From NCBI GenBank assembly GCA_964605645.1, contig CAZSDJ010000013.1, forward strand, positions 1 to 38,920: a DNA stretch of 38,920 nucleotides, given 5' to 3'. This DNA is from PXAH01 sp964605645. Lineage in GTDB: Bacteria; Omnitrophota; Gorgyraeia; Duberdicusellales; 4484-171. The position numbers and the translations under genes were made by a program. The notes beneath the pieces were generated by a model. That model was given only the letters and a program-made list of their open reading frames with translations. It had not been told where the DNA came from and did no database searches. Shown one piece after another: positions 7,157 through 15,106 of the stretch. How positions within the stretch are numbered: position 1 is the first letter of the stretch; each line of letters begins with the position of its first letter.

Positions 7157-8006
7157 TGTTAATGACTCCAGGTATCCGGCGCTTTTAGGAGAGATTAAGT
7201 CTCGGCCCGATAAACTCTACTATAAAGGCAATTGGAATCAGAATATTTTTAAAAATTGCTTAGCGGTTGTCGGGTCGCGGCGCATCACCACTTATGGCAG
7301 GCAAATTACAAATAAGTTAGTATCAGAGATAGCTTCAGCGGGGATTACTATTGTTTCCGGATTTATGTATGGGGTTGATGCTCAGGCGCACCGCGCGGCA
7401 CTTCTCGGCGGAGGAAGAACGATTGCGGTGATGCCGTGCGGCATCGGCCGCATCCATCCTGCTTACCAAGATAAATTATATCAACAAATTTTAGACGAAA
7501 AAGGTTTAGTTGTCTCTGAAATCGAAGGTAATGCGATGCCGCAGCTGTGGACTTACCCGCAACGCAACAGAATAGTCGCCGGCTTATCGCAAGCAACTTT
7601 AGTAGTAGAGGCCGGCCTGGGAAGCGGCTCTTTGATTACAGCTGATTTAACAAAAAGATTCGGCCGAAAATTGTTTGCGTTGCCCGGCCCGCTTACTAGT
7701 TCAGTTTCCGAAGGCACTCTCGGATTGATCAAAGAGGGGATAGAGATGGTTACATCCAGTGATGATGTTTTAGCTTATTACGGCAAGGGCGACAAAGGAG
7801 AAGCGAAGAATGATTTTTCCTTATTAAATTTAGGAAGATTAGAAAAAGAAATTATTGAAAAGTTAAAAGAAGAGCCAATGGATATTGATCTTTTATCGAG
7901 GCAATTAAATAGGCTTTCATCTGAAATAGGCACAAAGTTATCGCTGCTGCAATTAAAAGGGATAGTTAGCAAAGAGGGGAATAAATATTATGTTAATTCC
8001 GTATGA
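7143..8006 (+). CDS. dprA: DNA-processing protein DprA
   Basis: This 287-residue protein is DprA/Smf, which protects incoming single-stranded DNA and loads RecA during natural transformation. It has the Rossmann-like core with VVGSRRITTYG, GGGRTIAVMPCGIGRIHPAYQ, PQRNRIVAGLS, VVEAGLGSGSLITA and LPGPLTSSVSEGTLGLI in the usual order, and a C-terminal winged helix (about residues 220-287) ending NKYYVNSV. The N-terminal SAM domain of larger DprA proteins is lacking. I chose ATG 7143 rather than the TTG at 7128. The ORF6N gene starts inside its last 17 bp in another frame. It belongs to a spoVG-dprA-comM-yraN DNA-processing locus. Confidence 0.92.
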   Translation: MKTVDVNDSRYPALLGEIKSRPDKLYYKGNWNQNIFKNCLAVVGSRRITTYGRQITNKLVSEIASAGITIVSGFMYGVDAQAHRAALLGGGRTIAVMPCGIGRIHPAYQDKLYQQILDEKGLVVSEIEGNAMPQLWTYPQRNRIVAGLSQATLVVEAGLGSGSLITADLTKRFGRKLFALPGPLTSSVSEGTLGLIKEGIEMVTSSDDVLAYYGKGDKGEAKNDFSLLNLGRLEKEIIEKLKEEPMDIDLLSRQLNRLSSEIGTKLSLLQLKGIVSKEGNKYYVNSV

Positions 8007-8487
8007 AGAGATAGCCAGAAAAATATTAGTAATTCGAGGTAAGAAAGTGATGCTGGATCGGGATTTAGCTAAACTTTATGGAGTGACTACCGGCAACTTG
8101 AATAAAGCAGTAAAACGAAATAAAGAAAGGTTTCCTGATGATTTCATGTTTCAATTGACTAAACAAGAATTTGAAAACTTGATATTCCATTTTGGAAGAT
8201 CAAGTTGGGGCGGAGTACGTAAAATTCCAATAGTTTTTACAGAACACGGCATTTTAATGCTTTCTTCTGTCTTAAAAAGTAAACGAGCCGCTATGGTCAA
8301 TATTCAGATTATGAGAATTTTTATAAGGATGAGAGAGATATTGTTTAATTACAAGAATCTTAAAGAAAAAATAGAAAATATCGAGAAAAAATATGATTCT
8401 CAGTTTAAAGTAATTTTTGAAGTGATAACAAAATTGATGGCCGAAGAAGAAAAGCCAAAAAAGAAAATAGGATTTTATAATAAATAA
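7990..8487 (+). CDS. ORF6N-domain protein, copy 1
   Basis: A 165-residue protein with an N-terminal ORF6N domain (RGKKVMLDRDLAKLYGVTT, AVKRNKERFPDDFMFQL, FTEHGILMLSSVLKS), a DNA-binding module common in phage and mobile-element regulators. A coiled coil (about residues 110-150) follows, with a Lys-rich tail (EEEKPKKKIGFYNK). Its start overlaps the end of dprA by 17 bp. It is one of two tandem copies: the ends of the two genes are nearly identical in DNA while the middles differ, which suggests duplication followed by divergence or gene conversion. It was probably an insertion between dprA and comM. Confidence 0.85.
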   Translation: MLIPYEEIARKILVIRGKKVMLDRDLAKLYGVTTGNLNKAVKRNKERFPDDFMFQLTKQEFENLIFHFGRSSWGGVRKIPIVFTEHGILMLSSVLKSKRAAMVNIQIMRIFIRMREILFNYKNLKEKIENIEKKYDSQFKVIFEVITKLMAEEEKPKKKIGFYNK

Positions 8488-8492
8488 AAATT

Positions 8493-8549
8493 ATGCTAGT
8501 AAAAGTTTCATCATCTCTTAATTTAGGCCTTGGCACTATTAGGAGGTAG
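8493..8549 (+). pseudogene. Vestigial copy of the comM 5' end
   Basis: ATGCTAGTAAAAGTTTCATC and the following bases copy the first ~55 bp of comM (9065 on). It reads MLVKVSSSLNLGLGTIRR and then stops, against MLVKVSSALNLGLNAIGM in comM. It lies between the two ORF6N genes and marks the joint of a tandem duplication running from the dprA tail to the comM head. Its end (AGGAGGTAGG) now serves as ribosome site for the second ORF6N gene. Confidence 0.85.
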
Positions 8550-8558
8550 GTAAATATT

Positions 8559-9059
8559 ATGTTAATTCCGTATGAAGAAATAGCTAAGAAAATATTAGTA
8601 ATTAGAGGAAAAAGAGTGATGTTGGATAGAGATTTAGCAAGTCTTTATCAGGTAGAAACAAAGGTTTTAATTCAAGCAGTAAAACGGAACAAAAAAAGAT
8701 TTCCTGAGGATTTTATGTTTCAACTTAAAAAAGAAGAGTTTGATAACTTGAGGTCACATTCTGTGACCTCAAAAAAGCGGGGAGGAAGGCGTTACCGGCC
8801 CTATGTTTTCACCGAACAAGGCGTGGCTATGTTATCTAGTGTTTTAAATAGTAAAAGAGCGATAATGGTTAATATAGTCATTATGAGAACCTTTGTCCAA
8901 TTACGTAAAATTTTAGCATCACATCAAGATTTGCTTAAAAAAATAGAAAAGATGGAGAAAAAGTATGATTCTCAGTTTAAAGTAATTTTTGAAGTGATAA
9001 CAAAATTGATGGCCGAAGAAGAAAAGCCAAAAAAGAAAATAGGATTTTATAATAAATAA
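8559..9059 (+). CDS. ORF6N-domain protein, copy 2
   Basis: The 166-residue paralogue of the upstream gene has the same ORF6N layout (MLDRDLASLYQVETKVL, RFPEDFMFQLKKEEF, FTEQGVAMLSSVLNS) and the same last ~40 residues. The central specificity region differs and contains SVTSKKRGGRRYRPY. The start follows AGGAGGTAGG, supplied by the vestigial comM head. The stop lies 5 bp before the comM start, so this gene now separates dprA from comM but probably stays in the same transcript. Role unknown; ORF6N proteins are usually regulators or antirepressors of mobile elements. Confidence 0.85.
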   Translation: MLIPYEEIAKKILVIRGKRVMLDRDLASLYQVETKVLIQAVKRNKKRFPEDFMFQLKKEEFDNLRSHSVTSKKRGGRRYRPYVFTEQGVAMLSSVLNSKRAIMVNIVIMRTFVQLRKILASHQDLLKKIEKMEKKYDSQFKVIFEVITKLMAEEEKPKKKIGFYNK

Positions 9060-9064
9060 AAACT

Positions 9065-10159
9065 ATGTTAGTAAAAGTTTCATCAGCTCTTAATTTAGGA
9101 CTTAATGCAATAGGGATGGAGGTGGAAGTGAATGTGGCTAGCCGGGGCCTGCCGGCTTTGGAAATAGTAGGATTGCCCACCAAGGCAGTAGCAGAAAGCA
9201 AGCAGCGGGTAAAGACTGCAATTGTAAATTCGAATATTGAATTTCCGAAAAAAAGAGTTGTAATTAATCTTGCACCTGCCGACATCCCCAAAGAAGGTTC
9301 TTTTTATGACTTACCAATCGCCGTAGGTATTGTGGCGGCTTCATCAGATTGCCCATTGCCGCAGAAAAGCTTATTTTTTGGCGAGCTTTCCCTAGATGGC
9401 AAATTGCGCCACACCAAAGGAGCTTTACTCTTAGCTTTGTTTGCAAAAGAGAGGGGGATAAATAATATTTTTATCCCGAAGCAGTCGGTAAATGAAGCTG
9501 CTGTTGTCAGCGGTATTAACATTTATCCGGTAGAAAATTTGAATCAATTATTCTCTTCATTTTATGACCAATCTGTTTTAAAACCAATTAAAAATATTAA
9601 ATATAAAAATAAACAAGTTTTTAAAAAGACTGAGTTTGATATGTCAGAAATATTGGGGCAAGAACAATCAAAACGAGCTTTAGAAATTGCCGCAGCCGGG
9701 GCCCATAATTTGTTTATGACCGGCAGTCCCGGTTCAGGCAAAACGATGCTCGCACAAGCTTTTTCCGGCATCCTTCCTTTTTTGACTGAAAAAGAATCAT
9801 TGGAAGTAACTAAAATTTATTCAGCTTCCGGTTTAATCCCGCCGGAAGGGTCTGTTATTACAAACCGGCCCTTTAGGTCGCCGCATCATACTGTTTCCTC
9901 AATTGGCCTTATCGGAGGCGGCAGTAAGATAAAGCCGGGAGAGATAAGTTTAGCGCACCGCGGTGTATTGTTTTTAGATGAGTTTAATGAGTTTCCCCGG
10001 GCTGCGCTGGAGGCCTTAAGGCAGCCCTTAGAAGATAATCGGATAACTATTTGCCGCAGCCGCGGTAAAGCAACTTTCCCTTCTCAGTTTATTTTACTTG
10101 CGTCGGCAAACCCTTGCCCGTGCGACATAGAGGTTTTAGACTTCCCAATCTTAAATTAA
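9065..10159 (+). pseudogene. comM: comM, 5' part (interrupted by the integrative element)
   Basis: These are the first 353 codons of ComM/YifB, the AAA+ magnesium-chelatase-like helicase that extends donor-strand branch migration in natural transformation. The N-terminal domain (LEIVGLPTKAVAESKQRVK, NLAPADIPKEG) is followed by the ATPase with Walker A GSPGSGKT at residues 220-227 and Walker B LFLDEF near 301, then SANPCPC. At that point (10124) the frame runs into foreign sequence for 11 codons (DIEVLDFPILN) and stops. The rest is at 27897-28382. The truncated product lacks the end of the ATPase domain and should be inactive. Joining the halves at the 20-bp repeat gives 514 codons, the normal family size. 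Confidence 0.93.
10105..10124 (+). other. Left attachment site (attL core)
   Basis: The 20-bp core GGCAAACCCTTGCCCGTGCG is shared with 27878-27897. The bases beyond it differ at both sides (C/T before, A/G after), so the repeat is exactly 20 bp. It encodes part of the conserved ComM motif A-N-P-C-P-C. Confidence 0.92.
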
Positions 10160-10319
10160 CTCTGATTTTATTAGATATTTTAGTAGGCGTATTTTCCTTT
10201 GGTTCTAAAGGGGATACGTTTTTTTTATTTTATGGTTGTTTTGTATGATTTTTGAATGGTTTTGAATGGGGGTCGTTTCTTAACGGCTTTTATGAAATGA
10301 GAAGAAAAGATTAATAGTG

Positions 10320-11099
10320 ATGGAAAAAAGTTTAATGATACCGTCAGCAGATAGTGATAAAACCTATGATGTTTTAAAAAGCCAAACATCAATATCAAGA
10401 GAGCTATCTATTCCTCAAGAAATACTAAAGCCATGCGTATCACAGATAATGGCAGAAGGGTTATCGAAGGGGTTTTTCCCGGATCGAAATACGGGGGCGG
10501 TGATTATAGCAAGTGAACTCAGAAGAGTTGGGCGTAATAGTCAGCAGGTAGCAGATATATTAAAACATTGGAATCTTAGAAATAGGCCAGCTCTATCTCC
10601 TTCAAGAATAGAGTCAGCAGTAAAGTCAGCTTTTAAAAAGGAATATAAGTATAGCTGTAACAGAGAGGAGCTAAAAGCGTTTTGTATTAGTAAAGATTTT
10701 TGTTCTTATGCTAAAGGATATTCTAAACATAGGAAAAAGTTTACTAATGAAACTTTTTTAGAGCTCGGATGGCAGATGATTCTTAATCCCATAGCAAAAG
10801 ATATTTATTACATCGCTATACCAAGACTTGAAAGGATTCACAACGTGGGAATAGGCGGCAGAATTTATGCTAATTATACCAAAATAGCCTATTGGTCAGG
10901 GGTTAGTAAAAGAAGCATAAAAAAAGGGTTGCTTGAATTAGCTAAAACTCCTTTATTAGCTGAATGTAAGATAGGAGAATCAAGAAAGTGGGAAAGGAAA
11001 GCTACCGTAATCCGGAGGAGGATACCAATTCCTAAGCCAGAAGGAGAGTGGATGGAGAAATTGGAAAAAAAGAGGAAAAATCTCTACGGCTTCCGTTGA
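10320..11099 (+). CDS. Primase-C-terminal-like replication protein
   Basis: The 259-residue protein has a central segment (RNTGAVIIASELRRVG ... ILKHWNLRNRPALSPSRIES and a following KSAF) like the PriCT helical domain after plasmid and phage primases. It is followed by a cysteine cluster YSC-x8-FC-x5-C, as in the metal-binding tails of such proteins. The C-terminal third contains a winged-helix-like part (AYWSGVSKRSIKKGLLELA) that may bind the element's origin. There is no catalytic primase domain, so it may be a helper or initiator. It is the first gene after attL; ATG 10320 follows a GTG at 10317 and the ribosome site is weak. Family match moderate, role inferred. Confidence 0.55.
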   Translation: MEKSLMIPSADSDKTYDVLKSQTSISRELSIPQEILKPCVSQIMAEGLSKGFFPDRNTGAVIIASELRRVGRNSQQVADILKHWNLRNRPALSPSRIESAVKSAFKKEYKYSCNREELKAFCISKDFCSYAKGYSKHRKKFTNETFLELGWQMILNPIAKDIYYIAIPRLERIHNVGIGGRIYANYTKIAYWSGVSKRSIKKGLLELAKTPLLAECKIGESRKWERKATVIRRRIPIPKPEGEWMEKLEKKRKNLYGFR

Positions 11100-11193
11100 A
11101 ATATTTCCACACATATACGCAGTATACAAATAATAACTTTCCAGCAAGTAGAACTAAGTTTATTTTGATAGATATAAGACAGGGGGTGGTGGC

Positions 11194-11568
11194 ATGAGTA
11201 ATGCCATTTCAAAGAAAATATATATTTGCGCTCTTTGCGATCAAGAAAGAAGAGGTAACCTTAACAGAAATAAAGATCAAATTTGCTGGTGGTGCGTTCA
11301 GCGTCTCTTAGCTTATCCTCAGGAGTTTATCAGAGGGCAGTATGAAAAAGCTATTGGGTTAGGATGGATGAAAAAAGCAGATCTATTAAAATCGTGGTTG
11401 AATGAGGAGGTGGTTTATGAGAAAATTAGAAGAGTTACTAACCGAACACGACTTAGCAGAAAAATTCGGCCTTGCCGTAAAGATAGAAAACGGAATGGTT
11501 ACCGGAAAAAGTCGAGTATTGAGTTCGTGGATCCGAAAGGGTTTGAGGTGTGTGGAAGTGTCCGGTAG
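11194..11568 (+). CDS. Small zinc-binding protein, unknown (C-terminal part doubtful)
   Basis: The first ~72 residues look like a real protein: two cysteine pairs, CALC and CWWC, spaced by 20 residues suggest a zinc site, followed by a helix with EFIRGQYEKAIGLGWMKKADLLKSWL. The start follows AGGGGGTGGTGGC. From about 11417 the frame runs through the next gene and becomes Arg-rich and featureless, so either the two genes overlap by about 150 bp or a frameshift has destroyed the original stop near 11405. Function unknown. Confidence 0.5.
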   Translation: MSNAISKKIYICALCDQERRGNLNRNKDQICWWCVQRLLAYPQEFIRGQYEKAIGLGWMKKADLLKSWLNEEVVYEKIRRVTNRTRLSRKIRPCRKDRKRNGYRKKSSIEFVDPKGFEVCGSVR

Positions 11569-11650
11569 AAGGTTTTTTAGAGAAGAAGATATCGTTGGGT
11601 TTTTTAATAATCTCTTCGATGGTGCTAAAGACGGTGAAGTTGATGAATAG
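11417..11650 (+). CDS. Excisionase-like small helix-turn-helix protein
   Basis: This 77-residue protein starts at the ATG after GAGGAGGTGG. Its sequence (LTEHDLAEKFGLAV ... VLSSWIRKGLRCVEVSGRRF and FREEDIVGFF) has the layout of MerR/excisionase-type winged helix-turn-helix proteins that read a bound site and pick a one-residue choice of partner. In an element with a large serine recombinase, such a protein is a natural candidate for the recombination directionality factor. That role is inferred from the fold and position. It overlaps the upstream zinc-site frame. Confidence 0.6.
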   Translation: MRKLEELLTEHDLAEKFGLAVKIENGMVTGKSRVLSSWIRKGLRCVEVSGRRFFREEDIVGFFNNLFDGAKDGEVDE

Positions 11651-11663
11651 AGAGGGGTTTTAG

Positions 11664-11816
11664 ATGTCTTTTGTGGACGGTTTAGAGGTAGTTTATGAGG
11701 GGCATTTTTCATATGTGTATAAAGGGTGGATAAGTAAAGAAATGGGTAAGAAACTCGTTTTAAGGACATTGGTTGTAATGGCGAAAACAGGTAGAAAGCA
11801 GGTGTATCATGAGTAA
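11664..11816 (+). CDS. Small unknown protein, 50 residues
   Basis: The frame runs from an ATG behind AGAGGGG to a TAA that overlaps the start of the next gene (ATGAGTAA). The product has the segments EGHFSYVYKGWI and KKLVLRTLVVMAKTG and is moderately basic. The tight spacing on both sides (13 bp upstream, 8-bp overlap downstream) supports a real gene. I do not recognise it. Confidence 0.5.
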   Translation: MSFVDGLEVVYEGHFSYVYKGWISKEMGKKLVLRTLVVMAKTGRKQVYHE

Positions 11817-12150
11817 ATTTCCAAACAAAAAGACGCAGTTTAAGAAAGGAGAGTCGGGCAATCCTGTTGGACGCCCGAAAGGTTCTAAAAATTTAAAGAC
11901 TAATCTGAAGAAGTTGCTGGCTGGTTTGGACCCGGCTGGTGAATGGGCTCATCCGGTGGCAAAGAAGCTAATACAGAAGGCTTTTAGAGATGATAATTTT
12001 CGGGCCCTTGTTGAGATTATAAACAGGATAGAAGGCAAATCACTCAACAAAAGTGAAGTAGATCAACAAGTTTCTGGGGAAATAAGGTTTACACCTGAAC
12101 AACGAAAAGAAGAAATTGCCCGCTTAAAGAAAATGCTTGAGGACGAATAA
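11809..12150 (+). CDS. DUF5681-domain protein
   Basis: The 113-residue protein begins with the DUF5681 signature FKKGESGNPVGRPKGSKN. Then come a helical part with LVEIINRIEGKS and a charged C-terminal helix (EQRKEEIARLKKMLEDE). Such proteins often lie just before a phage terminase or in phage-derived islands and are thought to bind DNA. No terminase follows here, so it may be a leftover of a phage-like ancestor. It is translated with the upstream 50-residue gene (8-bp overlap). Confidence 0.7.
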   Translation: MSKFPNKKTQFKKGESGNPVGRPKGSKNLKTNLKKLLAGLDPAGEWAHPVAKKLIQKAFRDDNFRALVEIINRIEGKSLNKSEVDQQVSGEIRFTPEQRKEEIARLKKMLEDE

Positions 12151-12565
12151 TAACAGGCCAAGAAATAGCCACTGGCCAGCAGTTAGCAGTTCAGGAAAAC
12201 CCGCTCAACCTGATCATAGGGGATTCCCTAGCGGCGCTGGTCATCACTGGATCCTTAAAGATTATCTCCTACTTAGAGAAATGTTAAGCATTAAATGAAT
12301 TTTAGCAAGCAGAGCTATTCAATGAATAATCGCAGATTAATAATACTAGCATAAGAAGAATTTTATAAAGAAAAAGGATTTTTTTTCGGCCATGAGAGAA
12401 AGGGAAGGTATACTCTCTGGCAAGTAATTGACGTAATAGCCAAAACATTATATTTAGCTGATTTTTTATTGTTAAATCTAACCTCGATTAATCCTTGTTT
12501 CCCCTAGAAACTGTTATTTTCAATCACTTCCAAAGTCAATGTATATTTTAGTCTACCTAAGTTTA
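12151..12565. other. Gene-poor region, possible decayed coding or structured RNA
   Basis: No complete gene is seen. From about 12142 to 12286 one frame stays open for about 47 codons (ending LKIISYLEKC) but has no start codon. The same stretch could fold: GGCCAGC (12174-12180) with GCTGGTC (12236-12242), enclosing TCAGG/CCTGA (12191-12195/12209-12213) and TAGGG/CCCTA (12217-12221/12226-12230). At 12321-12507 a frame broken by one stop (MNNRRLIILA, stop, EEFYKEKGFFFGHERKG) may be a dead gene. Confidence 0.4.
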
Positions 12566-12781
12566 TTAAAAATCCACAAATTCAGACAGGCTAATTTGAA
12601 AGGCATTGGCGAGTTTTTCTAATGTTTTAAGTTTTGCATTAGAAGGGTCTTTGCTTTCCAATTTCTGGATGTGTTTATAATCAATATCTGCTAATTCTGC
12701 AAGTTTCTGCTGCGAATAACCGTATTCCTTTCTTAGCTCTCTTAACCTTTTAGCTAATTTTTGCTTAATGTTTCTACTCAT
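12566..12781 (-). CDS. XRE-family helix-turn-helix regulator
   Basis: A 71-residue single-domain Cro/CI-type repressor. The helix-turn-helix is GYSQQKLAELADIDYKHIQK, followed by ESKDPSNAKLKTLEKLANAF and a short last helix. I take the start at 12781 (MSRNIKQKLAKR) because the 12 residues before it, from 12817, do not fit the family. It reads away from the following gene cluster and could repress either its own promoter or the rightward genes from 12847 on. Confidence 0.8.
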   Translation of the reverse strand: MSRNIKQKLAKRLRELRKEYGYSQQKLAELADIDYKHIQKLESKDPSNAKLKTLEKLANAFQISLSEFVDF

Positions 12782-12846
12782 GTATAAATTATGGCAAAAA
12801 GAGAGGAATATTGACACCTTACGTAGACGGTGCTATATTAAAAGAC

Positions 12847-13039
12847 ATGAGCGAGAAAAAAGAAACAATTCTGGCTCTTTTATCGAGTATGGTAAATTTG
12901 GGTGCCGTTGTAACATCTTTCTGGCTCATACCATTATCACGAGGTCAGTATTTGGTTGCCCATTCTTTCTTATGTTTTGGCGGCAATTATGCTTGTCATT
13001 GATATCAGCTCATATAAAAACCGAAAAAAACAAGGATAG
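12847..13039 (+). pseudogene. Small membrane protein, apparently frameshifted
   Basis: One frame starts MSEKKETILALLSSMVNLG and gives a first hydrophobic segment up to FWLIP. It ends unnaturally at 13000, whereas another frame carries on from about 12945 as VSIWLPILSYVLAAIMLVID and ends in a basic tail (KNRKKQG, stop at 13037-13039). Read together they form a two-segment membrane protein broken by one frameshift near 12925-12945. A sequencing error is possible. Confidence 0.4.
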
Positions 13040-13076
13040 AAAGATTTTTAAGGAGATGTGTTTTTGAATTGGTTGG

Positions 13077-13844
13077 TTGAAAAAAGAAAAGAAAGATTAC
13101 GTAAAGCATATAATGAAAGATTTATTTAAAATAATTTTAGGGCCTTGGATAATATTTCTAACAGCAGCAGCGGGTTTATATGTAGGGGCATGGTTGTTAG
13201 GTTATCAGGGGCTTGTTTCTGTTGCTGATGCAATTAAAACAGACCCTACCAATCGTTCTTTACTTGCTAACGGCATAATTAGACTTATGTTTCTTTTTCC
13301 TGTGATGTTTTTATTTTTTGGTACCGGGATTAAGATAGCACAGTTATTGTTACAAGATAATAGCAGAAGAAAAATAGAGAACAGAGAAAGAATCAAAGAT
13401 AAAATTAAAAAATTTGAGGTGTTTATCCTTAGGCCTATCCAGCTTACCCTTATTTCATCAGCTATAGCTTTTGCAATAAACAGATTATGGTTTTTGCTTG
13501 TTGCCAACATAATAGGTTTGTTTTATCTCGGGATTATTGGTTCTAAGATTCATCCTTTGCAATCGGCTTTTGACCTTGTAAAAGGCCCGTTAACTAATCC
13601 GGCGGCAAAAAAAGAAGCAAGGGCTATTCCTTCTGACTTATCAAATATTTTAGTGAGTCATGCGTGCACAAGAGTGGGCATTTTATTGGGTTTTGGGACA
13701 GGAATAATTAGTTTTAGTATTTATCGCAAATCTTGGCTTTTATGTGTTATTTTTGGAGCAGTCGTTACTGTTGCTATGGTATTATTTTTAAAACTTATAT
13801 TTGATTACCCCATAGAAAGAATTAGAAAGGGACAAAGCGAATAA
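13077..13844 (+). CDS. Polytopic membrane protein, unknown function
   Basis: The 255-residue protein has about six hydrophobic segments (near residues 18-40, 66-90, 118-135, 138-155, 198-216 and 220-240) and a charged loop at about 92-112. The start is uncertain: TTG 13077 lacks a close ribosome site and ATG 13113 (MKDLFKIILGP) begins nearer the first membrane helix. AAGGAG at about 13051 is better placed for TTG 13065, which opens a different frame. I recognise no family. It follows the broken small membrane gene and belongs to the element's cargo. Confidence 0.6.
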   Translation: MKKEKKDYVKHIMKDLFKIILGPWIIFLTAAAGLYVGAWLLGYQGLVSVADAIKTDPTNRSLLANGIIRLMFLFPVMFLFFGTGIKIAQLLLQDNSRRKIENRERIKDKIKKFEVFILRPIQLTLISSAIAFAINRLWFLLVANIIGLFYLGIIGSKIHPLQSAFDLVKGPLTNPAAKKEARAIPSDLSNILVSHACTRVGILLGFGTGIISFSIYRKSWLLCVIFGAVVTVAMVLFLKLIFDYPIERIRKGQSE

Positions 13845-13957
13845 TATTCTTAGTTTCGTTGATAAAATATCCGGATGGAAGCAGTAAGATATCTGTTTAT
13901 TCCATCGAAGATGATTTATCTTGACCCGTTTATGAGTTAGATGTATTTTAAAAGTAA

Positions 13958-14002
13958 AAAGGTATAAGTCCTGTGTTGGAAGGATTAAACTTCAGACTAT
14001 AA
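13958..14002 (+). pseudogene. Remnant tail of a paralogue of the next exported protein
   Basis: This frame encodes KGISPVLEGLNFRL followed by a stop. The last residues of the gene at 14068-15045 read FSPELEGLNPER, and the spacer after the stop is alike as well. The simplest reading is a decayed upstream copy of that gene of which only the tail remains. Confidence 0.55.
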
Positions 14003-14050
14003 TCAAGTAAAGCCTTTGCTTCAAAAGACGAGGGATTTCTTAATTTTAGG
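13979..14050 (+). repeat. Gene-tail/spacer repeat, copy A
   Basis: These 72 bp align without gaps to 15022-15093 (about 56 of 72 positions equal by my count). The copy starts GAAGGATTAAAC and ends CGAGGGATTTCTTAATTTTAG, just before the ribosome site of the next gene. A shorter third copy of the right half (GCGAGGGATTTTTTATTTTA) is at about 15991-16010, before the gene at 16020. Confidence 0.75.
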
Positions 14051-14067
14051 GGAATAAAAATTTTCAT

Positions 14068-15045
14068 ATGCGTAAATGGGAATTGTTGCAAATGTTTAAG
14101 AAAGGATATTTTGTTAGTGCGATATCATTAGTATTATTGTTTATTGTCATACCTAGAGCTTTATCCGATATTACCTTAAAAGAATCATCTCAGGTTGAAC
14201 GTGTATTTGGCGATTATAAAGTAGCTATCCGTAAAGTTCGGGATGAATGGGGAAATTTTCTTTTTCAGATTTTTAAAAATGATACGTTAGTTTTCTCAGA
14301 TGAAGCTTATGAGTTTGAACTTGGGCAGAAAAGCATATGGGATGGATCTATGGGGGAGTATGTGCCTCATGATTTGATAGGTGTAGGAACTGATATTACT
14401 GATGATGGTGAACCTAATCTTATAATGAGTAGTAATGCAGGCGGGGCTCATGGTCCCACGACTCATTATGTTTTTTCAATAGGGGATGATTTTAGAATAA
14501 TTAAACCTGCCAAGGGGTATGTAGCCTCATGGTCACATTTTAAGGATTTTGACGGTGATGGCGTATTAGAATTTGTTGCTTGGGATCCAAACTTTGAATA
14601 TTGGAATTGCGGCCGCGTTAATTCATCCTATGGGGAAGTAATACTTGCTTATGAAGATGGAGAATATAAAGTAGCACATGATTTTATGGAAAAGCCTTCT
14701 CCTGCTCCAGAAGAGTTTGAGCAGCGAGTTACTGAAACAAAAAAAGCTATTGCTGATAGTTTAGCCGGTGAGGGGTATCTGGTGCATGATTTTGATGGCA
14801 ACTTTGTTCTTCCTTTCGAAGGAGTATCGTATATGCAGGACTTAATCTATTCTGGTAATGCGAAGGTAGCCTGGGACTTTTATGACCGTATATGGCCCGA
14901 TGAGATTAAGGGCAAGGAAAAATACCTAATAGATTTCAAAGAAGAGCTTATAAAGAGTGATTACTGGCAAGGAATTAAAGAAGCATACAATTATGACATA
15001 CCAATATTTAGTCCCGAGTTAGAAGGATTAAACCCCGAACGTTAA
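14068..15045 (+). CDS. Exported protein, unknown function
   Basis: The 325-residue protein has an N-terminal signal-type segment (about residues 9-33: KKGYFVSAISLVLLFIVIP, then RALS). The mature part contains DLIGVGTDITDDGEPNLIM and HFKDFDGDGVLEFVAWD, acidic loops like those of FG-GAP/VCBS or dockerin-type calcium sites, in a probable beta-rich domain. The C-terminal half is helical. The family is unknown to me. ATG 14068 or ATG 14092 could be the start. Both the leader and the tail of this gene belong to a repeat shared with neighbours, which suggests duplication or cassette-like exchange. Confidence 0.6.
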   Translation: MRKWELLQMFKKGYFVSAISLVLLFIVIPRALSDITLKESSQVERVFGDYKVAIRKVRDEWGNFLFQIFKNDTLVFSDEAYEFELGQKSIWDGSMGEYVPHDLIGVGTDITDDGEPNLIMSSNAGGAHGPTTHYVFSIGDDFRIIKPAKGYVASWSHFKDFDGDGVLEFVAWDPNFEYWNCGRVNSSYGEVILAYEDGEYKVAHDFMEKPSPAPEEFEQRVTETKKAIADSLAGEGYLVHDFDGNFVLPFEGVSYMQDLIYSGNAKVAWDFYDRIWPDEIKGKEKYLIDFKEELIKSDYWQGIKEAYNYDIPIFSPELEGLNPER

Positions 15046-15093
15046 AAAAGTAAATCTTTTGCTGGAAATGGCGAGGGATTTTTTAATTTTAGA
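15022..15093 (+). repeat. Gene-tail/spacer repeat, copy B
   Basis: This is the second copy of the 72-bp repeat at 13979-14050. It covers the last codons of the exported-protein gene, its stop codon and the spacer up to the ribosome site (GAAGGG) of the gene at 15107. Confidence 0.75.
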
Positions 15094-15106
15094 AGGGATA
15101 ATTAAG

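Larger units (their letters stand above)
7983..9118 (+). repeat. Tandem duplication of the dprA tail-ORF6N-comM head unit
   Basis: Two units of about 567 bp stand head to tail (about 7983-8549 and 8552-9118). Each runs TAAATATTATGTTAATTCCG, an ORF6N gene, then ATG(C/T)TAGTAAAAG. Roughly 100 bp at the 3' ends (about 8390-8490 and 8960-9062) are the same at almost every position, while the middle of the ORF6N genes has drifted clearly. Confidence 0.75.

Noticed and set aside
11417..11568. Arg-rich C-terminal part of the zinc-site protein as a nucleic-acid-binding tail
   Set aside because: It is the out-of-frame reading of the excisionase-like gene, which has the better ribosome site and a recognisable fold.
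12768..13067. 99-residue frame across the XRE start and the broken membrane gene
   Set aside because: Its start is inside the reverse-strand regulator and its composition is not protein-like; the frames at 12847-13039 explain the region better.
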